Shown one piece after another: positions 50,931 to 58,267 of a DNA stretch of 64,000 nucleotides (the first letter of the stretch is position 1; each line of letters begins with the position of its first letter). The stretch comes from JTS-RE9 sp964649195. GTDB lineage: Bacteria; Planctomycetota; Phycisphaerae; Phycisphaerales; Phycisphaeraceae. Position numbers and translations under genes: made by a program. The notes under the pieces were generated by a model. The model was not told the origin of the DNA, searched no databases, and saw only the letters and a program-made list of their open reading frames with translations. Location of the stretch: assembly GCA_964649195.1 (NCBI GenBank), contig CAZYPK010000011.1, forward strand, positions 1 to 64,000, read 5' to 3'.

Positions 50931-52684
50931 CAAGCGGTCACGGCGCCGAACAGTTCATCGACCGTGGTGACTCCGGCGCGCACCTTGTCGATGCCGTCGG
51001 CGGCCAGCGTGGTGTACTGTCCCGATGCCGTCGCCAGGCGGCGCAGTTCCTGCAGCGTGGCGCCGCGGCTGACGGCGTCCATCGTTTCATCATCGGGGGC
51101 GAACAGCTCGTAGATGCCCAGCCGTCCGCTGTAGCCGCTGTTGCGGCACTTGGCGCAGCCGGCGCCTTTGTAGAAGGTGTCCACCCCCGCCCCGCCGCCG
51201 ACGATGCGGTCGAAGGCCTTGCGGACCTGCGTGGAAAGCTCGTAAGTTTCCTTGCAGTGGGGGCAGATTTTCCGCAGCAGCCGCTGCGCCAGCACGCCCT
51301 TGAGCGAAGCGGCGACGAGGTAAGGCTCGATGCCGACGTTGAACAGCCGCGTCACCGCGCTGGGTGCGTCGTTGGTGTGCAGGGTGGAGACGACCATGTG
51401 GCCGGTGAGCGCGGCCTGCACCGCGATCCTGCCGGTTTCGGTGTCGCGGATTTCGCCGACCATGATCACATCCGGGTCCTGGCGCAGCAGGGCGCGAAGC
51501 GCCTTGGCGAAGGTGAAGCCGGCCTTGTCGTTGGTCTGGAACTGGTTGACGCCTTCGAGTTGATATTCGACGGGGTCCTCGACGGTGGAGATGTTGGTGG
51601 AATCATCGACCAGTTCGCCGAGGGTGGCGTAGAGCGTGGTGCTTTTGCCGCTGCCGGTGGGTCCGGTGACGAGCACGATGCCGTTGGGCTGGCTGACGAT
51701 CGAGCGCCACTTGGCGAGCATGTCGAAGCTGAAGCCGAGCTTGTCGAGCGTGACCTGGGCGCCGCGGTTGTCGATGACGCGCATGACGACCTTCTCGCCG
51801 AACTTGCCGGGCATCGTGGAGACGCGCAGATCGACGGCCCGCTTGTTGATCATCACCGTGATCGCGCCGTCCTGCGGCACGCGGCGCTCGCTGATGTCCA
51901 TGCCCGCCATGATCTTGATGCGGCTGACCATCGCCGGGGTCATCTGGTAAGGCGGGGTCATCTTCTGATACAGGTTGCCATCGACGCGGTAGCGGACGCG
52001 CAGCGACTTCTCGGCCGGTTCGATGTGAATGTCGCTGGCGCGCTCCTGCACCGCGCTGTAGATGATGTAGTTCACCAGCTTGATGACCGGCGACTGGTCC
52101 GCCGCCGAGTCATCGAAGTTGCTCAGGTCCGCGATCTGCTGCTCGACGAGCGTCAGCGCATCGTCCTTGATGTCCTCCACCAGTTCATCGATGACGAACA
52201 CGTTCGACTGCGGCAGATGCAGTTGAAGCGTGGCGCGGATGTCGCTGTGGCTGGCGGCGACGATCTGCACGGCGCCGCCGGTCAGCCGCTGAATCTCCTC
52301 GACGAGAAACACGTTCGTCGGCTCCGGCAGCGCGACCGTCAGCCTGCCGCTCACGTGAAACATCGGCAGCACGCAGTGCTTCTCGACGAACTCGCGCGGC
52401 AGAATCTCCAGCACCTTCGGATCCGCCAGCCTGGGCGACACCCTTGCAAACGGAATCCCGCAGGCGTCGGCGATCGATTCGAGCACCTGCTCCTCGGTCA
52501 CCAGCTTCAGCTCCAGCAGCACCTCGCCAATGAGCTTCTTGTGCCCCTGGGCCCGCTGGGCCTCCAGCGCCTGGGCAAGCTGGTCCGACGAGATGACGCC
52601 GCGCGACACCAGCAGATCGCCCACGCGAATCGGCCCTGTCGCCGCGCCGGTTTTGACGGGTTGGTTTTCGATGGCGGTAGGCAT
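50930..52684 (-). CDS. Assembly ATPase GspE/PilB
   Basis: 584 residues. Powers pseudopilus or pilus extension. N-terminal MshEN-type domain (IRVGDLLVSRGVISSDQLAQAL, possible c-di-GMP binding), then the ATPase core with Walker A TGPTGSGKSTTLYATL, Asp/His boxes, Walker B VGEIRDTETGRIAVQAALTGH and a four-Cys zinc module (CPHCKE...CAKCRNSGYSGR). Start at the ATG at 52684, 3 bp after the STAS stop; the open frame upstream reads the STAS gene antiphase. The c-di-GMP-type N-domain fits with GGDEF and HD-GYP proteins in the window. Confidence 0.94.
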   Translation of the reverse strand: MPTAIENQPVKTGAATGPIRVGDLLVSRGVISSDQLAQALEAQRAQGHKKLIGEVLLELKLVTEEQVLESIADACGIPFARVSPRLADPKVLEILPREFVEKHCVLPMFHVSGRLTVALPEPTNVFLVEEIQRLTGGAVQIVAASHSDIRATLQLHLPQSNVFVIDELVEDIKDDALTLVEQQIADLSNFDDSAADQSPVIKLVNYIIYSAVQERASDIHIEPAEKSLRVRYRVDGNLYQKMTPPYQMTPAMVSRIKIMAGMDISERRVPQDGAITVMINKRAVDLRVSTMPGKFGEKVVMRVIDNRGAQVTLDKLGFSFDMLAKWRSIVSQPNGIVLVTGPTGSGKSTTLYATLGELVDDSTNISTVEDPVEYQLEGVNQFQTNDKAGFTFAKALRALLRQDPDVIMVGEIRDTETGRIAVQAALTGHMVVSTLHTNDAPSAVTRLFNVGIEPYLVAASLKGVLAQRLLRKICPHCKETYELSTQVRKAFDRIVGGGAGVDTFYKGAGCAKCRNSGYSGRLGIYELFAPDDETMDAVSRGATLQELRRLATASGQYTTLAADGIDKVRAGVTTVDELFGAVTA

Positions 52685-52686
52685 GG

Positions 52687-53025
52687 TTAAATCCTCAGAC
52701 TGTTGGTGGCTTCCTCGACGGTGGCGTGATGCTCGAAACGGGGCAGCAGGCGGGTGACGCGGAAAATGTCCTCCAGGTTGTTCCCCACGCCCGCCAGCCG
52801 GACCTGCCCCAGAAGATCGGAGCAGGTTTCCTGCAACGAAAGCAGCGATTCGAGTCCTTTCGAGTCGATGAACTCCACCTCGCTCAGATCGAGAACGAAG
52901 TCGCGGACCTGCGCATCGATGCAATCGCGCACCGTCCGCTCCAGCAGATCGATGTGATCGCAGGTCAGATCACCCTTGAATGTGAGAACGCTCAATTGCC
53001 CCGAATCTTCGTGATGGAGTTTCAT
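52687..53025 (-). CDS. STAS-domain (anti-sigma-factor antagonist-like) protein
   Basis: 112 residues: MKLHHEDSGQLSVLTFKGDL, then VRDFVLDLSEVEFIDSKGLESLL, with a Ser/Asp-Ser motif (IDSKG) at the usual phosphorylation position. Members relay partner-switching signals. The frame is also open upstream to a GTG at 53127 that overlaps the HD-GYP stop (GTGA). Use of that start would add 34 Lys/Ser/Arg residues encoded by heptamer repeats. I prefer the ATG at 53025 with AGGA, itself part of the repeat, before it. Confidence 0.88.
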   Translation of the reverse strand: MKLHHEDSGQLSVLTFKGDLTCDHIDLLERTVRDCIDAQVRDFVLDLSEVEFIDSKGLESLLSLQETCSDLLGQVRLAGVGNNLEDIFRVTRLLPRFEHHATVEEATNSLRI

Positions 53026-53029
53026 ATGT

Positions 53030-53106
53030 CTTCCTGCTTTCCTGCTTCTTGATTTCCTGCTTTCCTGCTTCTTGATTTCCTGCTTTCCTGATTTCCTGCT
53101 TTTCTT
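53030..53106. repeat. Heptamer array upstream of the STAS gene
   Basis: TTCCTGC/TTTCCTG and CTTCTTG units on the plus strand. The complement contains AGGA in each unit, so the array itself supplies Shine-Dalgarno sequences for the STAS gene. Confidence 0.8.
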
Positions 53107-53123
53107 CACCCCCTCCTGCATCG

Positions 53124-54773
53124 TCACGCGCTCTGCCTGACCGTCCGGGTCTGATGCCGGTCGATCAACTTCCAGTAGGCGGAAAAATCGAGGTTGACGA
53201 AAAGCTCCGCCAGGCCGGGGTCAAACTGCGTGCCTGCACATTTTCGAATTTCACTGACGACCTGTTCGTGCGACAGGCCCTTGCGGTAGGTCCGGTTCGA
53301 GCTCATCGCGTCGAACGAATCCGCCAGGCAGATCAGCCGGCCAAACAGGGGAATATCCTCCCCCGCGCGGCCATGCGGATAGCCCCGGCCATCCCACCGC
53401 TCGTGGTGATAGAGCACGCCCGGAATCAGGTCGTGCATCTGGCGGATGTCGTTGAGAATCTTCGCGCCCACTTCCGGGTGCATCTTGATCAGGTTGAATT
53501 CCTCGTCCGTCAGGCGGCCCGGTTTTCCCAGCACGGCTTCGGGCACGCCGATCTTGCCGACATCATGCACCAGCCCGGAGATATAGACGCGCTCCACCTC
53601 ATGCTCGGAAAGCCCCGCCGCCTGGGCCAGTTGCCGCGACATCATCGCCACGCGCTCGCTGTGACCGTGGGTGTAGCTGTCCTTGGCGTCGATGGCGGCC
53701 GTCAGGGCGTGCAGCGTGCCCAGAAACATGGCCTGCATGTCATCGTAAAGCATGACATTCTCGACGAAGATCGAAAGGCTGTTGGCCAGCGCCGAACAGA
53801 GCTTGGCGTCGATCGCGTCGATCTGGGTGCCGTCGAGTTTTTCGCCGGCGAACATCACCCCCAGCACGCGCTGCTCGGTGATCAGCGGCACGACCAGCAG
53901 ATCGCGCGACAATTGTTCGATCCCGGGAATGTCCAGCGTTTTGATGTCGTCGGCGATCAGCGGCTTGCTCCTGTCCAGGCCGCGATTGAGCAGCGACGCC
54001 CCGATCAGCCGCAGCTGCGCAGGCGCGATCCTGATGTGGCCCGCCGTGAACACGTTGCCCGCCAGTTCGTTGAGCCGGGGATCGTGGTCGATCAGTTGCA
54101 GCACCAGCCAGCGCAGGCCCACCACCTGATGCAACTCGCGGCACGCCTCGGTGAGGAAGGATGAAGGCGGCTGATCGACGGTCATGTTCGTCGCCAGCTT
54201 GTAGAGCAGGCTCAACTCTTCATACGACTCGCTCAGCTCGTTGCTCAGCCCGGCCAGTTCGCCGGTGTGACGATCCAGCTCGGCGGCGTCGCGCCTCATC
54301 CACGAAAGCATCCTCGCCAGCCGCTGCGCTTCAACATCCGAAACGAGCGCGGAACGATCCGCACGGGCGACGGCGGCGGTGAAGTCGAACTGCCGGGCGT
54401 CGCAAATCTGATGAAGCTGCTCGGACTTGAGCCATTGCGGCCCCACCAGCAGCGCGGCCAGCAGCCGCTCGCCGCGCGATTCATCCGTCGTTCGGCGACG
54501 GCGCTGGGCCGTCAATGGCGCCAGCCAGACGCCGGGCCAGACCTGCACAGCATGTTCACGATCATCGGCCAACTGCGACCAGAGCTGACCGACCCGGCGG
54601 GCGAAGGCGGGACTATCGACCAGCAGCCGCTCCAACCAGTGCGATGGCCCTTCAACGGCGGCGGCGGTCTGCGCGCGGTCGCGCGACAGCGCCACCACCG
54701 TCACGTCCAGCGACGAAAGCCGCGCGCGAATGCGATCATCAAGCGCCGGCGGAGCGTTCTGTTGTGTCTGCAT
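53124..54773 (-). CDS. HD-GYP c-di-GMP phosphodiesterase with GAF-like sensor domain
   Basis: 549 residues. The N-terminal half has a coiled coil and a GAF-like region (TNMTVDQPPSSFLTEACRELHQVVGL...AGEKLDGTQIDAIDAKL). The C-terminal HD-GYP domain has HGHSERVAMMSRQL, HDVGKIGVPEAVL, HPEVGAKIL and HHERWDGRGYPHG, all metal and GYP residues present. Degrades c-di-GMP, opposing the GGDEF protein at 42293. Start at the ATG at 54773, just after the response-regulator stop. Confidence 0.92.
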   Translation of the reverse strand: MQTQQNAPPALDDRIRARLSSLDVTVVALSRDRAQTAAAVEGPSHWLERLLVDSPAFARRVGQLWSQLADDREHAVQVWPGVWLAPLTAQRRRRTTDESRGERLLAALLVGPQWLKSEQLHQICDARQFDFTAAVARADRSALVSDVEAQRLARMLSWMRRDAAELDRHTGELAGLSNELSESYEELSLLYKLATNMTVDQPPSSFLTEACRELHQVVGLRWLVLQLIDHDPRLNELAGNVFTAGHIRIAPAQLRLIGASLLNRGLDRSKPLIADDIKTLDIPGIEQLSRDLLVVPLITEQRVLGVMFAGEKLDGTQIDAIDAKLCSALANSLSIFVENVMLYDDMQAMFLGTLHALTAAIDAKDSYTHGHSERVAMMSRQLAQAAGLSEHEVERVYISGLVHDVGKIGVPEAVLGKPGRLTDEEFNLIKMHPEVGAKILNDIRQMHDLIPGVLYHHERWDGRGYPHGRAGEDIPLFGRLICLADSFDAMSSNRTYRKGLSHEQVVSEIRKCAGTQFDPGLAELFVNLDFSAYWKLIDRHQTRTVRQSA

Positions 54774-54778
54774 CGCGC

Positions 54779-55186
54779 TCACGTACCCGACACCCCTCCC
54801 GAAGCCGCCTTGATCCCGATCAGTTCCTGCACCTTCGCAAGAATCTCCTTCGGGCTGAACGGCTTGCTCAAAACCATCGTGATGTTCGTCTTCTCCAAAG
54901 CCTCGGCAGGCAGGCTGAAACCGCGGGCCGTCAGCATCAGCGCCGAGAGCTTGCTCGTCCGCTCGTCCTCCTTGAGCCTCCGGCACATCTCCAGGCCGCT
55001 CATGAACGGCATCTGAAAGTCGGTGATGATCAGATCAGGCAGATGAGTCACCGCCTGCTCGTATCCCTCCTCGCCGTTCTCGGCCGTCAGCACGTCGAAG
55101 CCCGCGTTGCGCAGCTTCAGACTGACCACATGAAGGATGTGGGTTTCATCGTCAACGACCAGGATGAGCGGTTTGCGATCTGTCAT
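54779..55186 (-). CDS. Single-domain response regulator (CheY-like)
   Basis: 135 residues, receiver domain only. Acidic pocket VVDDETH, phospho-acceptor Asp in LIITDFQMPFMSG, Thr in LMLTARG and Lys in LSKPFSPKE. No output domain, so it probably signals by contact, for instance with the adjacent HD-GYP protein. Likely partner of the histidine kinase 25 bp upstream. Confidence 0.93.
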   Translation of the reverse strand: MTDRKPLILVVDDETHILHVVSLKLRNAGFDVLTAENGEEGYEQAVTHLPDLIITDFQMPFMSGLEMCRRLKEDERTSKLSALMLTARGFSLPAEALEKTNITMVLSKPFSPKEILAKVQELIGIKAASGGVSGT

Positions 55187-55211
55187 TGATTTACCTGTGA
55201 ACGAACCCTGT

Positions 55212-56693
55212 TCATGTGTTGTCGGCTAATGGGAGGCTGTACGTAAATGTGCTGCCGACGCCGGGTTCACTTACCACGGATACTTTGCCCCCATGCACCG
55301 TTTCGATGATCTGCTTCACCAGGTTCAGTCCCAGCCCGGTGCCCGGCGCCAGACGCTTGTGCAGATCGACGCGGTAGAACTTCTCGAACAAATGAGGAAG
55401 ATCATCCGCCGGTATCCCCACGCCGCTGTCCGTCACCGTCACATGCACCATGCGGCTGATCTCATCGACCTCGATGGAGACCGTCACCTTCCCGCCGACG
55501 GAGGTGTATTTGATGGCGTTGCCCAGCAGGTTGAGCGTGGCCTGGTAGATCATGTCCTTGTCGGCCAGCACCTGGAAGAAGACCGGCGCCGAGGCGTCCT
55601 TGAGCTCGATGTTGCGGGCCCGGGCCTGGGGCAGCATCACATCCACCGCCTCGCGGATCAGCGAAGGAAGCGATATCTGCTCGCGCTGCACGCGCACCAC
55701 GCCGGACTCGATGCGGCTGATGTTGAGGATGTTGTCGATCAGCCGCGACAGACGGTTGGTTTCGCCCTGGATGATGTTGTAGAACTCGGCCCGGGTCTGA
55801 TCGTCCTGCGCCTCGCCGTCGATGAGCATCTCCACATAAGCCTTGATGCTCGACAGCGGCGTGCGCAGCTCGTGCGACACGCTGCACACGATGTCGCTCT
55901 TCATGTCCGCGATCTCGCGTTCGCGGGTCACATCCCGAATCACCGTGACCACGCCCACCGAATCGCCCGCATCCGAGGTCGATGCCCCCACGCCGGCCCG
56001 GCCCGAACCGATGCCCGCCACCTTGATGTCGTAAACATGCTCGCGCCCGTCGCGCTGAAGGCGATGCTCCACATGCCGGCGATGGCCCGGCGATGCGGGC
56101 ACGCCTTCGAGCGTGTCCTTGATCAGCTTCACCAGCGAGCGATCGTCGAGCACCTGGTCGATGGGCCTTCGCAGCGAGTAGTCGGTGTCGAATCCCAGCA
56201 CCGAGGCGGCGGCGTTGTTCGCCAGCGCCAGCTCGTTGAAGGCGTCGGTGACCAGCACCGCGTCGGTGATCGAGTTGAGCACGGCCTCGGTGTGCCGCCG
56301 TTCCGCCTCCGCAATGCGAAGCTGAATCTCCAGCTCGCGCCGCTTGGCCACCAGCGACTGGCATCGCTCGCGCAACGCATCCATGCTCCGCTCGATGACC
56401 TGCGCCAGCGGCGCCAGCCCCATGCCCGGCGGCGGCGGCCGGTCGCGCGACTCGGCGCGGGCCAGCACGCCGACCAGGTTCATCAGCCGGCGAAGCTGGG
56501 CGTTGAACCGGCTGACGACCAGGTGATGCGCCAGGCCCACCAGCGAGCCGAAGATGCAGGCCAGCCCCAGCGGAACCCAGGGACTCGATCCCCAGATCAG
56601 CGCCGGCGGCGTGGGGTCCGGCGAAATGAACAACGCCGTCAGCAAGGTGACGACGATGCCCACCGCCATGCTCAACCATTTGCCCACCGCCAA
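55212..56693 (-). CDS. Membrane histidine kinase with PAS domain
   Basis: 493 residues from a TTG start, which is set by AAGGAGG 6 nt upstream. Two N-terminal spans (LSMAVGIVVTLLTALFI and LGLACIFGSLVGLAHHLVV) with a short loop, a coiled coil, PAS (LNSITDAVLVTDAFNELALANNA), then HisKA (CSVSHELRTPLSSIKAYVEM, phospho-His) and HATPase_c (NLLGNAIKYTSVGGKV, DSGVGIPADDLPHLFEKF, GTGLGLNLVKQ). All catalytic boxes are intact. It probably feeds the CheY-like protein downstream and so the pilus/secretion locus. Confidence 0.94.
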   Translation of the reverse strand: MAVGKWLSMAVGIVVTLLTALFISPDPTPPALIWGSSPWVPLGLACIFGSLVGLAHHLVVSRFNAQLRRLMNLVGVLARAESRDRPPPPGMGLAPLAQVIERSMDALRERCQSLVAKRRELEIQLRIAEAERRHTEAVLNSITDAVLVTDAFNELALANNAAASVLGFDTDYSLRRPIDQVLDDRSLVKLIKDTLEGVPASPGHRRHVEHRLQRDGREHVYDIKVAGIGSGRAGVGASTSDAGDSVGVVTVIRDVTREREIADMKSDIVCSVSHELRTPLSSIKAYVEMLIDGEAQDDQTRAEFYNIIQGETNRLSRLIDNILNISRIESGVVRVQREQISLPSLIREAVDVMLPQARARNIELKDASAPVFFQVLADKDMIYQATLNLLGNAIKYTSVGGKVTVSIEVDEISRMVHVTVTDSGVGIPADDLPHLFEKFYRVDLHKRLAPGTGLGLNLVKQIIETVHGGKVSVVSEPGVGSTFTYSLPLADNT

Positions 56694-56717
56694 GCCATGC
56701 CTCCTTCAACTTCTGAA

Positions 56718-56926
56718 TCTGACTTCGGGATAAGCCCCGCCCGGCCCCCGGAACAGGGCGCGGGCCAAGGGGTGATCGCCGGGTGGCTGGGGCTGAGTCC
56801 GCGAAGCCCCGGCCAGGTGACCATCGACTTTCAGTTGCGCCATCTTGCTTCGTGCGTCTGGGCCGGGGCTTCGCGGACTCAACCCCAGCCACCCGACGCG
56901 AAGCCCCAGCCACCCGGCGCCTGCGT
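56718..56926. repeat. Dispersed element, copy B3 (partial)
   Basis: Left end GACTTCGGGATAAGCCCCGC with CCGGCCCCCGGAAC, as in B1, and a core with GGCTGGGGCTGAGTCCGCGA twice in opposite orientations. The right end has been lost and replaced by CCCCAGCCACCCGGCG units. It fills the gap between the kinase and the TPR lipoprotein genes. Confidence 0.75.
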
Positions 56927-58141
56927 TCAGCGCTGCGCATCAGCGCCGCGATTGACCTGCGCCAGCAGCTTCCGGGCGCGTTCATCTTCCGGGTTGCGCT
57001 TGAGCGCATCCTGATAGGCCACGCGGGCCGCATCGAAGCGGCCGGCCTGTTCGAGCGTGATCCCGCGCAGGATGATCGCCTGCGTCTCGCCCGGCGCCAG
57101 TTGGGCTGCGCGATCAAAGTGCGACAGCGCCTTGTCGGTCTCCTTCCGCTTCTGCCAGACCAGCCCGGCCAGCAGGTAGCCTTCGGGCTGATGCGAAGCG
57201 AGTGAGATCACGCGGTTGGCGGCGCTGAGGGCGGCGTTGAAATCCTCCTTGATCAGGGAGATTTCGCTGAGCTTGATCCAGCAATCGACATCGTTGCGGT
57301 CGATGCGGGTCAGTTCGAGGTAGGTGGCGCGGGCGTCATCGATGCGATTGGCGCTCATGTGGGTCGATGCGAGCAGATGCAGCATTTCCGCCTTGCGGTC
57401 CGGGCGTCCTTCGCGGATGAGCCGCTGAAGGTCGCCGATGGCCAGGGCGTACTGCCGCGAACCGATGCGGGCCATGGCCAGGTCCTCCACGATCTGAAGG
57501 TCATCGGGGCGAAGCAGCGAAGCCTGGCGGAAATACTCGGCGGCCTTGGGGAAGTCGTTCTTCATCTGATGGAGCTGGCCGATGGCGGTGCGGATGCCGG
57601 CGTTCTGGTCGAAGTAGGTGGTCTTGTCCTCCAGCAGCGCGAGGGCTTCATCGGTGCGGTCCATCGCCACCAGCATTTCGCCGACCGCCAGCAGGAAGCC
57701 GATGTTGTCCGCCTGGAGTTCGTAGGCCTTGAGATAGTCGGCATGGCCGCGCTCGAACTGCTTCCAGCGCTGGTTCACGATGCCGCGGAAAAAGTAGGCC
57801 TCGGCAAGCGTCTCATCAAACTCGATGGCCTTGGTCAGACGCTGGGCGCACTTCTCAAGCTGGCCCCGCTCCAATGCGATGCGGCCGGCCAGCGACCAGA
57901 GTCGGGCGTTCTTCGGGTCCGCGCCGATCGCTTCGAGCAGGGTCTTCTCCGCCTGATCCAGGTCACCGGTCTCGAACTGCTGCTTGGCGATCGTCAGCTT
58001 GTGCTCCGAGCGCAGGACGCTCCACCGGGCGGTGGCGGCATCGACGTTCTCCTTGTGCGAGGCTTGATTCGCGTGGCATCCGGCCAGCGAAAAAATCGCG
58101 GCGGCAAGCAGGGCAACGATCGGGCGGCAAGTGGGCAACAT
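56927..58141 (-). CDS. TPR lipoprotein (PilF/PilW-like)
   Basis: 404 residues. Signal with lipobox (AAAIFSLAGCHA, Cys at ~22) and about nine TPRs across the mature part, e.g. AEKTLLEAIGADPKNARLWSL, EYFRQASLLRPDDLQIVEDLAM and ALKRNPEDERARKLLAQV. In the secretin locus it is a good candidate for the pilotin that helps secretin assembly. It follows the secretin gene with a strong terminator between them. Confidence 0.85.
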   Translation of the reverse strand: MLPTCRPIVALLAAAIFSLAGCHANQASHKENVDAATARWSVLRSEHKLTIAKQQFETGDLDQAEKTLLEAIGADPKNARLWSLAGRIALERGQLEKCAQRLTKAIEFDETLAEAYFFRGIVNQRWKQFERGHADYLKAYELQADNIGFLLAVGEMLVAMDRTDEALALLEDKTTYFDQNAGIRTAIGQLHQMKNDFPKAAEYFRQASLLRPDDLQIVEDLAMARIGSRQYALAIGDLQRLIREGRPDRKAEMLHLLASTHMSANRIDDARATYLELTRIDRNDVDCWIKLSEISLIKEDFNAALSAANRVISLASHQPEGYLLAGLVWQKRKETDKALSHFDRAAQLAPGETQAIILRGITLEQAGRFDAARVAYQDALKRNPEDERARKLLAQVNRGADAQR

Positions 58142-58203
58142 GGGCGTCTCTCCAGGGGTACACGGGGCGGTGAGCTCTTTCTCGCATCCCCATCCATTTC
58201 AAA

Positions 58204-58236
58204 AGGCCGAGCCGGCATCTCTTCCGGCTCGGCCTT
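58204..58236 (-). terminator. Rho-independent terminator behind the secretin gene
   Basis: AAGGCCGAGCCGG, loop of 8, CCGGCTCGGCCTT, then TTTT on the minus strand. A perfect 12-13-bp stem between the secretin stop (58268) and the TPR-lipoprotein start (58141). It ends the pilM-to-secretin operon. Confidence 0.9.
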
Positions 58237-58267
58237 CATGTTTCTTCGTCGCAAACCGGGTTCCGGT

